The notes: generated by a model not told the origin, from the sequence alone. DNA of 29,297 bases from Deltaproteobacteria bacterium (GCA_003506795.1 DNYO01000230.1:1-29297), one strand, 5' to 3'; numbered from the stretch's first letter, positions 15,999-24,107 are shown. Numbers and translations: made by a program.

Positions 15999-16858
15999 AG
16001 CATGGCACCCGCTCGTTCCCTGATTCCCGCGGCATCAAGTCCCAGTTTGCCCCGTATGTCCGCAAGGGTCCCGTAGTGGCAGCAGAAGTCGTCCGGCAAT
16101 CCGTGGTATGTCGCAGCAGCGGGACAGGATGCGTTAACCGCCTCAAAGAGGCCGAAGGCATCGTGGACGACGATGATCCTGGTGTGGGCGAATCGCATCA
16201 GGAGGGTCGTGTCGATCGGTTTGATGGTGTGGAAGTAGAGGACGTTGACGGGCAGATCCGAACAGGCGGCCATGACATTGCCGAGAATGGGACCAGCCGT
16301 GACGACGGTGACATCGGCCCCCGGTGATTCCCTGACGATGACACCGCGGCCGAATTCGACGGGAAGGTCGAGGCCGTGTTCATCCGCCGCTATTCTCATG
16401 TATGTCGGGTTGCCGTTGTTGTAGCAGGCCGAAAAAAGGATGTCGAATTCCTTCTTCGAGCCGGGCTGGATAACCTCCATGCCGGGAAGCATCCTCATAA
16501 GTTCAAGGTCCGTGTAGCAATGATGGGTCGCCCCGTCCCAGGCGTAGTCGAAGGAACCTCCGCAGGTAACGATGGTGCAGCCGAAGCGGTTATAGCACAG
16601 ATCGAGTTTGACCTGCTCGTAGCTGCGCTCCGTGACAAAAGGGGCAATCGTGTGGACCACGGGGTGATATCCGGCGGCGCTCATCCCCGCGGCCATGCTT
16701 ATGAGCGTGTTCTCGCATATGCCGATATTGAGGAGGCGCCCGGGGTATTGACGCGAGAAGTCGTTGAAGAGGTAGACGCTGATATCCCCGAAAAGAAGGA
16801 TGAGTTTGTCGTCCACGCCGGCAAGCTTCAGGGCGGTGTCCCTAAACTGCTGTCTCAT
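15995..16858 (-). CDS. Transketolase, C-terminal (pyrimidine-binding) subunit
   Basis: 287 aa. It matches the middle and C-terminal domains of transketolase: NIGICENTLISMAAG (44-58) contains the Glu49 that activates thiamine diphosphate, and WDGATHHCYTDLELMR (about residue 107 onward) is the phosphate/substrate-side His loop. Alone it lacks the GDG site, which the adjoining gene supplies. The ATG overlaps the stop of the N-subunit gene (ATGA), so the two are made in equal amounts. The pair would transfer two-carbon ketol units, either feeding sedoheptulose 7-phosphate to GmhA or extending a sugar. Confidence 0.85.
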   Translation of the reverse strand: MRQQFRDTALKLAGVDDKLILLFGDISVYLFNDFSRQYPGRLLNIGICENTLISMAAGMSAAGYHPVVHTIAPFVTERSYEQVKLDLCYNRFGCTIVTCGGSFDYAWDGATHHCYTDLELMRMLPGMEVIQPGSKKEFDILFSACYNNGNPTYMRIAADEHGLDLPVEFGRGVIVRESPGADVTVVTAGPILGNVMAACSDLPVNVLYFHTIKPIDTTLLMRFAHTRIIVVHDAFGLFEAVNASCPAAATYHGLPDDFCCHYGTLADIRGKLGLDAAGIRERAGAML

Positions 16859-17625
16859 TCAAGTTCTCCAAGAAGTGTTTTCAACTCATTTGCGTTCGGG
16901 CTGCGGCGGTGCCAGGCAAATATATCATTGACCAGGCTCTCGCAGGGCGCGCCCTTGATGGTATTGGCGATGACAGCACGGGGCCTGTCGGCCGGGCGTT
17001 CAAGCGCCTGCCCGATCGCCTTTACGTCATGGCCGTCAACAGACGCGACGTCAAAGCCGAAAGCGGAAAATTTTGCTTCTGGGTTGACGACGGGGAGGCA
17101 GCGCGACTGTGAGCGGTTGTTGTCGAAAAGAACCGTCAGGTTGGATAGCGACATGTTTGCGGCAACCATCAATGATTCCCATATGGTGCCTTCATTGGCC
17201 TCGCCGTCGCCGACGATGACGTACACCCTGCGCTTGCTGCCCGCATGCTTGAAGCCGAGCGCCATGCCGACGGCGACGCCTATGCCGTGCCCCAGCGAAC
17301 CCGTGGACAGTTCGACGCCGGGTACCTTGAAGCGGTCAGCGTGGCAGCCGAACCTGGACCCGAAAGCACCGAAACTGTAGACGTCGTCGATCGGGAAGTA
17401 GCCGAAGTGGGCGAGGGTACAGTAGAGCCCCAGGGCGGCGTGCCCCTTGCTGAGGATGAAGATGTCACGCTCTTCCCACGAGGGGTTCCCGGGATCATGG
17501 CGCATCACCGAGTAGACCGCGCAGAGCATTTCGATCACGGAGAAGCAGGTCGGTATGTGACCGTGTCCGCTGTGATGTGAGATGCGAAGTATGCTTTCCC
17601 TGATCTGTCTTCCGGGCGAGTCCAT
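16855..17625 (-). CDS. Transketolase, N-terminal (diphosphate-binding) subunit
   Basis: 256 aa. It has the thiamine-diphosphate site GDGEANEG (139-146) with the partner NN about 25 residues on (169-170), plus SKGHAAL at 59-65 and the GSLGHGIGVAVG loop, all as in transketolase N-terminal domains. I prefer the ATG at 17625, which has GGAG nine bases upstream, over a TTG at 17640 that would overlap the radical SAM gene. Split transketolases are common in archaea and anaerobic bacteria, but placement inside a sugar-modification operon is unusual and suggests a dedicated rather than housekeeping enzyme. Confidence 0.85.
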   Translation of the reverse strand: MDSPGRQIRESILRISHHSGHGHIPTCFSVIEMLCAVYSVMRHDPGNPSWEERDIFILSKGHAALGLYCTLAHFGYFPIDDVYSFGAFGSRFGCHADRFKVPGVELSTGSLGHGIGVAVGMALGFKHAGSKRRVYVIVGDGEANEGTIWESLMVAANMSLSNLTVLFDNNRSQSRCLPVVNPEAKFSAFGFDVASVDGHDVKAIGQALERPADRPRAVIANTIKGAPCESLVNDIFAWHRRSPNANELKTLLGELE

Positions 17626-17629
17626 GCCG

Positions 17630-19105
17630 TCAATCTCCAAGTATCTTTCTCTTCAGTCTGATGGCCGTCATTTCCTTTATATGTTTCCTGGCCTCACGGC
17701 CGAATTTGTTCTCTATCGTGGTGAGGTACCCGGGGTTCTTGAAGTACGTATCAAAGGCGTAATCCCTGAACTCGACCACCTGGGCCGCCGTAAGGTGCTC
17801 CGTCGGAAGCGGCAGAAAATCGTAGCCCTGGGATGCGTATCCGAGCCACGTATCCGGCAGGGGAAGGTTCTTTTCGAGGGCTTCCGTGTAAAGATCGGAA
17901 CCGGGTATCGCCATGGCGCAAAAGAAACTGGGGAATGCGGGCATGAGATCGAGGGCCAGGTTGAGCGTGTCCTGCATGGAACCGTAGTCGTCTCCCGGCA
18001 GTCCGAACATGAAGTTGGCGCAGAAGTCCATGCCAACGCTATGGGCCCTGTTTACCGCGTTGCGGACGGCGTCGATGCCGTAGTTGTCCTTGTTCACGTT
18101 TGCCCTGATGCGGGAGCTGCCCGTTTCGATGCCAAGCTTGAGCCAGTGGAAACCTGCTTTCTTGAGGGTTTCCAGATGCCTGATGTCAACCCTGTCCAGG
18201 ACATCCACGCGCGCGAAGGCGTTGATGTTGAGATCGTACCCGCGGTCCATGATCCCCTCGGCGATGGGCAGGTAGTGTTTCGGATTGAAGACGAACAGCT
18301 CGTCATGGATGTTGATGTGCCTGACGCCGTATTGATTGACTAGGATGTCGAGCTGTCTCAATACCCATTCCGGGCTCCAGTACCTGATCCTGTGCTCGCC
18401 GTAGGTGGCGTGTATCGCGCAGAAGCTGCACCTGAAGGGGCAGCCGAGACTGGTAAATATGGAGGCGAACTTTGTCCGCTCGCTGAAATCCCGAAGGCAC
18501 ATCCAGCTGAAAGCACGGTAGTTGTCCATAGGCAGGAGGTCCCATGCCACATCGGGAAGCTCGGCACTGAGGTCTTTGATGTTTTCAGCGGGCGGGCCGT
18601 GGAAGATCCGTGAATCCTTCTTCCACCAGAGACCTCTGATATCCGAAACCGGAACACCTGAAAGGAGGTCGGAAAGGGTCTGAAAACCCTCGCCCTGGAC
18701 AAGCATGTCGCAGGCCTCTTCGCGCATGGTCCGCTCCGGCAGGGCGGAAGGATGCCACCCCGTCAGAAGAAGGGGGGTTTCGGGAAGCTCTTCCTTTATT
18801 CTCCGGCAAAGATCTCCTACGGCCACCATGATCGGGGCCGAGACGTTGGCCTGCTGACTGTAGCAGACGATGGCGATGAATTTTGGCCTGATATCGGCCA
18901 GCGCTTTGACCGTTTCGTCAGGATCGAGGTTCAGCGCATTGGCATCGAGGATATTTACATCGAATCCTTTTCCGCGCAGGTATCCCGCGGTCAATGCGGC
19001 CCAGAAGGGTGTGTCGATGGCCGAAAAGACTTTGCTGAGGTCCTGGTAGACCTGTTTTCGGGTCCCTCCCGCATTCACAAGTACTATATCGGGGTTGGTC
19101 ATCAT
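17630..19105 (-). CDS. B12-binding-type radical SAM protein
   Basis: 491 aa. Residues about 1-150 have the flavodoxin-like layout of a cobalamin-binding domain (VLVNAGG at the start, GWHPSALPE at 116-124). The radical SAM motif CX3CX2C is at Cys222, 226 and 229 (GCPFRCSFC), followed by barrel motifs (LKLGIETGS, NFMFGLPGDD). Such enzymes perform C-methylation, ring changes or other radical reactions; many methylate unactivated carbons with methylcobalamin. It starts with ATG behind GGAG, overlapping the Nudix stop by 4 bp. Its place beside sugar-nucleotide enzymes suggests a carbon-methylated or otherwise remodelled sugar, but the reaction cannot be read from the sequence. Confidence 0.82.
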   Translation of the reverse strand: MMTNPDIVLVNAGGTRKQVYQDLSKVFSAIDTPFWAALTAGYLRGKGFDVNILDANALNLDPDETVKALADIRPKFIAIVCYSQQANVSAPIMVAVGDLCRRIKEELPETPLLLTGWHPSALPERTMREEACDMLVQGEGFQTLSDLLSGVPVSDIRGLWWKKDSRIFHGPPAENIKDLSAELPDVAWDLLPMDNYRAFSWMCLRDFSERTKFASIFTSLGCPFRCSFCAIHATYGEHRIRYWSPEWVLRQLDILVNQYGVRHINIHDELFVFNPKHYLPIAEGIMDRGYDLNINAFARVDVLDRVDIRHLETLKKAGFHWLKLGIETGSSRIRANVNKDNYGIDAVRNAVNRAHSVGMDFCANFMFGLPGDDYGSMQDTLNLALDLMPAFPSFFCAMAIPGSDLYTEALEKNLPLPDTWLGYASQGYDFLPLPTEHLTAAQVVEFRDYAFDTYFKNPGYLTTIENKFGREARKHIKEMTAIRLKRKILGD

Positions 19106-19698
19106 GGCAAATCTCCGCCTGCCTTCTTTTCAAGACGGTCTGTCAGGAGAAGACGGGATACGAGGGCCATGGGAGAGCTTAAATATATCTCACCCGTGGC
19201 AATTCTACCGGGGATGTCTCCATAGGGGACGACTTCGACAGCGACGATATCATCGTCATGGACATCCCGGGAATCGAATTCGGATTTATTCACATCCACC
19301 CTGAAGACGGAAAGGAGAACAGGCATCCTGCCGGGCATCTCCGAGATGGGCAGGTCGGGAATGAACCGCGAGGGATCATGGATGAGAATGCCAGTTTCTT
19401 CTGCGAATTCCCGCATGGCCGCCATCCTCGGGGTTTCGCCGGTGTTGGAGTCGCCTGCGGGAAGCTCGAGCGGTGTGTCGTCGATGATCGGCCGTCGTAC
19501 GCGGACCATGATGACGGAGTTTCCTTCCAGAACGGGGAGGATGACAACCTGGGGCCGTTTATATTCCAGGGTGCAGTAAGAGCCCCGTGACATCACCTCA
19601 AACCAGGGGTTCCGGTGGAGTGAAATGACCGGGCCAAGCTTTGGACAGAGAAGCTCGGGAGGACGTTCGGGTGAACATGGTGAAACGCGTCGTGTCAT
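19102..19698 (-). CDS. Nudix hydrolase
   Basis: 198 aa. A complete Nudix box GX5EX7REUXEEXGU is present from Gly82 to Ile104 (GE ... REFAEETGI), so the metal-binding Glu residues are intact. The domain resembles ADP-ribose or nucleotide-sugar pyrophosphatases. It overlaps both neighbours by 4 bp (ATGA junctions), marking it as an integral part of the unit. Likely roles are hydrolysing a GDP-sugar or removing off-pathway nucleotide sugars. Specificity cannot be set from sequence. Confidence 0.82.
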   Translation of the reverse strand: MTRRVSPCSPERPPELLCPKLGPVISLHRNPWFEVMSRGSYCTLEYKRPQVVILPVLEGNSVIMVRVRRPIIDDTPLELPAGDSNTGETPRMAAMREFAEETGILIHDPSRFIPDLPISEMPGRMPVLLSVFRVDVNKSEFDSRDVHDDDIVAVEVVPYGDIPGRIATGEIYLSSPMALVSRLLLTDRLEKKAGGDLP

Positions 19699-20711
19699 CT
19701 CGTAAGAAACCCCTTGCCTGACCGGACCTTCTGACGCCAGTAGTCGAGGAGGTCCTGCATTGTCTTTTCAAACGGTATTTCCGGCTTCCATCCTGTATGG
19801 CCCTGAAACTTGGAGGTGTCCGGCACCTGAAGGTCGGCATCAAGGGGGCGGAGCCTGCCTTCTTCCGTCTCCACCCGGATACGGTCTTTTGCGGTGGAGA
19901 TCCCGATAAGGTGAGAGAGCATATCACCCACCGTGCACGAAGATGTTCCCCCTATATTGTAATATTGGCCGGGAACGGGGTTGACGGTTAGGAGCATATA
20001 GTAGGCCCTGACCGCGTCCCTGACATCCGACCACGTTCGCATGGAATCAAGATTGCCTGTCTTGACGACAGGCGGGATCAGGTCGTGCTCTATCATGGCG
20101 ATCTGCTTTGCAAAGGTCGATTCGGCGAAGACATCGCCCCTTCGCGGCCCCGTATGAGTGAACATCCGTGTGACCACGACCTTCTGACCGTATGCCTCGG
20201 CATGGAAGCGGCCTACCATGTCGGTGCCGATCTTCGAGATGGCGTAAGGTGAGGCGGGGTGAAAGGAACATTCCTCGTTGATGGGAAGTCTTTCCTTGGG
20301 AACACGTCCGAATACTTCAGAAGAAGAGCACACATGAATAACGGGATCGACGCCGCCCGTTCTCCTTAACGCCTCAAGAAGCCTCGCTGTTCCCAGGATG
20401 TTTGTCTGAAGGGTATCGAGGGGTGCGGAAAAGCTGGTCTTGGGATAGCTCTGTGCGGCGAGGTGGAATACGTAGTCGGGTCTGCTCTCCTCGACGGCGC
20501 CCGTCAGGGACACGTAATCGTTGAGGTCGCCGTTCAGGAAGTACACCCTGTCTTTTCTATTTGCCCTGTCGAGAAGGTGCTCGACGTTGTCGAGGGGGCT
20601 TCTCCACCTGCACATCCCGTAAATGTCCCAGTCGGTATGAGTCAGGAGAAAGTCACACAGGTGGGAGCCGACCATGCCCGTTACTCCTGTAATGAGCGCT
20701 CGTGTTGTCAC
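19695..20711 (-). CDS. SDR nucleotide-sugar 4,6-dehydratase, GDP-mannose/GDP-heptose type
   Basis: 338 aa extended SDR. The NAD(P)-binding GVTGMVG is at 9-15, and the catalytic YxxxK is Tyr156/Lys160. SSSEVFG (129-135) carries the Glu132 found in GDP-mannose 4,6-dehydratases and absent from simple reductases, which supports dehydratase chemistry. The whole sequence resembles GMD/RMD-type enzymes. Since the unit makes GDP-heptose, I infer a GDP-heptose 4,6-dehydratase (DmhA-like), giving a 4-keto-6-deoxyheptose. GDP-mannose remains an alternative, as the cupin phosphomannose isomerase at 28611 hints at mannose metabolism. The start is a GTG overlapping the upstream stop (GTGA). Confidence 0.8.
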   Translation of the reverse strand: MTTRALITGVTGMVGSHLCDFLLTHTDWDIYGMCRWRSPLDNVEHLLDRANRKDRVYFLNGDLNDYVSLTGAVEESRPDYVFHLAAQSYPKTSFSAPLDTLQTNILGTARLLEALRRTGGVDPVIHVCSSSEVFGRVPKERLPINEECSFHPASPYAISKIGTDMVGRFHAEAYGQKVVVTRMFTHTGPRRGDVFAESTFAKQIAMIEHDLIPPVVKTGNLDSMRTWSDVRDAVRAYYMLLTVNPVPGQYYNIGGTSSCTVGDMLSHLIGISTAKDRIRVETEEGRLRPLDADLQVPDTSKFQGHTGWKPEIPFEKTMQDLLDYWRQKVRSGKGFLTR

Positions 20712-21841
20712 GTTGCCGTCCTTCTTTCTTTATTGTTTTCAAGGATCCGCTGCGCCGTCTCAAGGATGCCTGTCCCGTCGGGGCAGTCCTGCGGACTATA
20801 ATTTTGGGTAATCTGCACCGCATAAAGGCCCGCTCTTTTGCCGGCGATTATGTCGGTTTCGGAATCGCCGATCATATAGCTTTCTGTCATATCGATGGAG
20901 ATCCCCCGTCTTCGGAAATCTCTGACGGCTGTCTCGAAGAGGCCCGTGCCGGGTTTCCTGCAGGAGCATCCTTCGGCCGCGAGGTGGGGACACATATACA
21001 CGCCGTCAACATGCGCGCCGTTTTCCTCAATGGACTTTGCCATTCTCTCATGGATCGCTCTGATGGTCTCCGCCGGAACGATTTCCTTGCCGATGCATTG
21101 CTGGTTGGTCACGACGATGACGAGGTAGCCATGGTCGTTGAACAGCTTGATCGCCTCGAAGACACCCGGCAGGAAAGAGAATTGAGACCATTTCGTCACA
21201 TAGTCCCGCCCGTCCATCTTTTTGTTTATGACGCCGTCCCGGTCGAGGAAGATGGCGGGTTTGTGAACGGTAAACAGCCTGCTCTCGACTATCTCGCAGA
21301 TAATGTGGCCCAGGATGATGTGGCACTCCTGGATACGAGGGGTGATTTTCGAGGGGACGGCAAGGAGATAATCGCAGAGCGTTTCCATCGCATTCGGTCC
21401 CTGGCCGGTGAATCCCACGGTGACCATCCCCGCGGCATTTGCCTCTTCAAGGGCCCGGAGAATGTTTTTGGAATTCCCCGATGTCGACAGAGCGATGAGT
21501 ATGTCGCCGGAACGCCCCTGGGCCCGGATCAGGCGTGCGAATATCTCTTCATACGAGTAGTCGTTGGCCACGGCCGTCAGGTAGGATGTGTTGACGTGCA
21601 GGGCTTCCGCAAAGAGGGGTTGGCGATCGAAGAAAAATTTGCCGGAGAGTTCCGCGGCTATATGCTGTGCGTCCGCGGCACTGCCGCCGTTGCCGCATAT
21701 GAGAACCTTCCGGCCTTTTTGACAGGCTCTTACGATCTCCTCCGAAACACGGCCGCCGGTTTCCATGATTGTGCTGTCGGCGAGAATACCCTGCAGACCG
21801 GCTATCGTCTCATGTATTGTCGACGGAAAGACATCCGTCAT
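20708..21841 (-). CDS. Fused sedoheptulose-7-phosphate isomerase (GmhA) and heptose bisphosphate phosphatase (GmhB)
   Basis: 377 aa from the ATG at 21841. Residues about 1-195 are a SIS-fold GmhA: GNGGSAADAQHIAAEL (50-65) with the zinc-site His60 and Glu64, STSGNS (119-124), and QECHIILGH (171-179). Residues about 196-377 are a HAD-type GmhB: FLDRDG with Asp200/Asp202, the zinc ligands CPH and CSC (Cys284, His286, Cys292, Cys294) and GDSETD near 325-330. One chain thus does the first and third steps to GDP-heptose. The frame stays open upstream to a GTG at 22000, but that start has no ribosome site and the extra N-terminus does not resemble GmhA; an ATG at 21859 is also possible. It heads the minus-strand unit. 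Confidence 0.88.
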   Translation of the reverse strand: MTDVFPSTIHETIAGLQGILADSTIMETGGRVSEEIVRACQKGRKVLICGNGGSAADAQHIAAELSGKFFFDRQPLFAEALHVNTSYLTAVANDYSYEEIFARLIRAQGRSGDILIALSTSGNSKNILRALEEANAAGMVTVGFTGQGPNAMETLCDYLLAVPSKITPRIQECHIILGHIICEIVESRLFTVHKPAIFLDRDGVINKKMDGRDYVTKWSQFSFLPGVFEAIKLFNDHGYLVIVVTNQQCIGKEIVPAETIRAIHERMAKSIEENGAHVDGVYMCPHLAAEGCSCRKPGTGLFETAVRDFRRRGISIDMTESYMIGDSETDIIAGKRAGLYAVQITQNYSPQDCPDGTGILETAQRILENNKERRTAT

Positions 21842-22052
21842 TTTTCCATCGCTGTTCATAATCGTTTCAATGTTTTGCAATATCCATGCCCATGCAGCTC
21901 TGTCTCGTGAACAGGCTGTAAGGAAAATCCCTGAAGGGTTATCTGTAAACGTCTTCGGCTTGATCGAGGTGGTCCGGACATAAAAGTCAGGTTCTTGCAC
22001 GACATCGGTGAATGTTGTCAGATAATTGACGTTGCGCAGGGCAGGCTGATGA

Positions 22053-22080
22053 TTAAGTTAATCGGTCTTGCGGCCGATAA
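22053..22080 (+). promoter_or_regulatory. Sigma-28-type promoter for the FliD-C-like gene
   Basis: TTAAGTTA (22053-22060) and a consensus-perfect GCCGATAA (22073-22080), separated by 12 bases instead of 11. The transcription start would fall near 22087, about 27 nt before the ATG. The site lies in the divergent gap between the glycan unit and the plus-strand flagellar genes. Confidence 0.65.
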
Positions 22081-22113
22081 CTGTGCAGGGAGAGAAGCGG
22101 CGAGAGCACCGTC

Positions 22114-23739
22114 ATGAAGATAACCTGCGCGACATATCCGTCCCAGCAACTGCCTGGCGGCGCCACGCAAAAGCCTGGGGCCAGCCCTGTAAAGCAGGAT
22201 CTTGCGGTCTTAAAGGATGTTTTCGCCCCCTCGTCAAAGATCCCTCCAGCCGTCCTTGGATGTATTCAGACAATTGAACAGGCAACCTCGGACATCATGA
22301 ACCTGACGGGCAACGCTCTCGAGGTGCAGCAAGGCGTGCTTACCGCGAAAGCTACGGGCGGTGCGTTTCCTGAGCCGCCGGTGACGAGGGGCGACACGTT
22401 TATCTTTCTTCCCGGCGCTCATCGTGGGGCCGGCCCAGAGGAAACACCGGATCGGCTTGTCATAATAAAGGGTATGGTACAACCGGGGGCAGCGGGAATG
22501 ACCGAAGCGTCCCAGGAAGATGCCGCCGCCACCCTCATGAATCACGTTGCCCGGAAGCTGTCCCGAACGGATTATCGCCCCGGTCTGGCGACCGTCAACC
22601 CCGATTCGCCGCGGGTAGTGGAGAAGTTCATTATCTCCGTGGATATGGTCGATGATGCTCCCGTGCCCGTCGTTATCCGTCACGATCCTTCGGGAGGAAC
22701 AGCCCTCCCTGGCAAAGGCGGAGAACCCGGGGGCAGTGCTGCGGTTCCCAAGGAGGTCAGGAAGATCGCCGTTTTCCTGGCAGGATTAGATGAAGAGAAA
22801 GCCCCGCGCGAGGATCTGCCCGTCGCTTCGAACGGATCACGGCCGGGCAAGGCCGCCAACGGGGACGGCGTTGTTGAAAAGCTGGACCGGCCCGCATGTG
22901 CATCTCTTCTCAGCGATCCCGCCGCGGTAGCTAAGGGAATAGGGCAAGCGGTGTCCCGGTTTCTTTTCGGTGAAAAGGATCATGAGGCCGCCTCCGGCGG
23001 GCCGAAGGAGAAGAAGGAGCAGTATACGGCGGCCAAGGGGCCGGAAGGCTTGGCCAGCCCCGTTACCCTGGCGGGAGTAATGGCCGGTGTTGTCGTGAAG
23101 CTCATCGGGGGAACGGCGGCAACCGGACCGGCTGACGACAGCAGCCCGGCGCATGACGCAAAGATCGTCGAGAAAGTTGTCCGTCTTGTCGCCGCTGTCA
23201 ATGGGCTTGTTGAAACGATTGCGAACGGCGTCGACGGGCCCGCAGATGACGATGGCGCCACGACCGGGACCCGGTCGGCCCTCGCAAAGGAGGCGGTAAG
23301 ACAGGCGGTGAAAGCATCGTTTGAGACTGTCCTCAACGGGGCAGGGGGTTACGGCGCCGGTGAGGCAGGAAAGACACCCGGAATTACCCTCGATGAAACG
23401 GGTCTGTTGAAACTTGACAGGGCGGTGCTCATCGACTCGCTTTCGACAAGCAAAGGTGAGACGGTCCGTTTCGTGCATGATTTTACCGTTTCCCTTCACG
23501 ACAGGATTATCTACAATGCCTGTGCCTTCATGGGCCTGTACACCGGCGGGGGCGAACCGGTCGTTGATGCTCCCGGCGGCAAAGAAGGCACAGCGGGTGA
23601 AGACGCGGACCGGAAGGCGGATTTCGAGAAGAGGTTCAAAGAGTTGCAGATGCTTTTGAAGAACTCGTACGAATTGAAGGAATCATTCATGAAGAGAAAG
23701 TCTGCAGCAGGGGATGGACGGGATGAAGAAGCGCAGTGA
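22114..23739 (+). CDS. Ala/Gly-rich flagellar protein with a FliD-like C-terminus
   Basis: 541 aa. Residues about 423-460 (GITLDETGLLKLDRAVLI, then a helix rich in V and F) and the terminal helix about 501-530 (FEKRFKELQMLLKNSYEL) resemble the C-terminal end of the filament cap FliD. The first about 420 residues are Gly/Ala/Pro/Lys/Asp-rich, low in order, and do not look like FliD; the composition recalls hook-length proteins such as FliK. No signal peptide or membrane segment. A sigma-28-type promoter lies just upstream and a FliT-like chaperone gene overlaps the end, both fitting a late, exported flagellar protein. The ribosome site is weak. I suggest a diverged cap or cap-related protein; the function is not certain. 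Confidence 0.6.
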   Translation: MKITCATYPSQQLPGGATQKPGASPVKQDLAVLKDVFAPSSKIPPAVLGCIQTIEQATSDIMNLTGNALEVQQGVLTAKATGGAFPEPPVTRGDTFIFLPGAHRGAGPEETPDRLVIIKGMVQPGAAGMTEASQEDAAATLMNHVARKLSRTDYRPGLATVNPDSPRVVEKFIISVDMVDDAPVPVVIRHDPSGGTALPGKGGEPGGSAAVPKEVRKIAVFLAGLDEEKAPREDLPVASNGSRPGKAANGDGVVEKLDRPACASLLSDPAAVAKGIGQAVSRFLFGEKDHEAASGGPKEKKEQYTAAKGPEGLASPVTLAGVMAGVVVKLIGGTAATGPADDSSPAHDAKIVEKVVRLVAAVNGLVETIANGVDGPADDDGATTGTRSALAKEAVRQAVKASFETVLNGAGGYGAGEAGKTPGITLDETGLLKLDRAVLIDSLSTSKGETVRFVHDFTVSLHDRIIYNACAFMGLYTGGGEPVVDAPGGKEGTAGEDADRKADFEKRFKELQMLLKNSYELKESFMKRKSAAGDGRDEEAQ

Positions 23740-24052
23740 GAGGGACATCATCCTTTTTGAGGAAATGACCCTGACGGCACTGGACCAGGAAAACGGCGCT
23801 GCATTCATACAAAGCCTTTTGGAACGAGAAAAGGTCAGCGCCCGGCTGGCGGCGTCCTCCCACGGACTCGACGCGGACGTTGCCGGGAGGTTCTACATTA
23901 ACGAGGTGCAGGTTATAGAAAGGCTCGAAAAAGAGCGGACGAAGCTGATGATGGAGATCGACCGTTATTCACAGAACCTGAGGGCGATGAGGTCTTACAG
24001 TCCCACATTTCCCTTCCCGCCGGCTCCGTCACTTTTCTCCCCTAAGAAATGA
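23723..24052 (+). CDS. FliT/FlgN-like flagellar export chaperone (putative)
   Basis: 109 aa from the ATG at 23723, which has AGGGG about nine bases upstream; an ATG at 23714 would add three residues. Mostly helical: a first helix with FEEMTLTALDQENGAAFIQSLLERE and a last one with VIERLEKERTKLMMEIDRYSQNLRAMRSY. This pattern, with a Tyr shortly after the final helix, is seen in FliT/FlgN chaperones. The C-terminal tail is proline- and phenylalanine-rich. It overlaps the preceding FliD-C-like gene, matching the usual fliD-fliT pairing. Chaperones of this class are very divergent, so the call rests on shape and context. Confidence 0.55.
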   Translation: MKKRSERDIILFEEMTLTALDQENGAAFIQSLLEREKVSARLAASSHGLDADVAGRFYINEVQVIERLEKERTKLMMEIDRYSQNLRAMRSYSPTFPFPPAPSLFSPKK

Positions 24053-24061
24053 AAAAATAAC

Positions 24062-24088
24062 TTAAGTCATTTTTCTTTGATCCGATAA
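24062..24088 (+). promoter_or_regulatory. Sigma-28-type promoter for the regulator and motor genes
   Basis: TTAAGTCA (24062-24069), an 11-base spacer, and TCCGATAA (24081-24088) match the sigma-28 consensus with exact spacing. The start would be near 24095, 13 nt before the ATG at 24108. It probably drives the DVU0524-like gene and may drive the response regulator, HD-GYP, PilZ, motA and motB genes behind it. Confidence 0.68.
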
Positions 24089-24107
24089 CATAGCAGGGGA
24101 GAAAGAG

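Noticed and set aside
21842..22000. An N-terminal extension of the GmhA-GmhB gene from a GTG at 22000
   Set aside because: There is no ribosome site before the GTG, and the extra residues do not resemble GmhA, whose similarity begins near the ATG at 21841; the stretch more likely holds the promoter and leader.
22981..23336. Long minus-strand open frames inside the FliD-C-like gene
   Set aside because: They are mirror frames of a GC-rich coding sequence; they lack ribosome sites and protein-like motifs.
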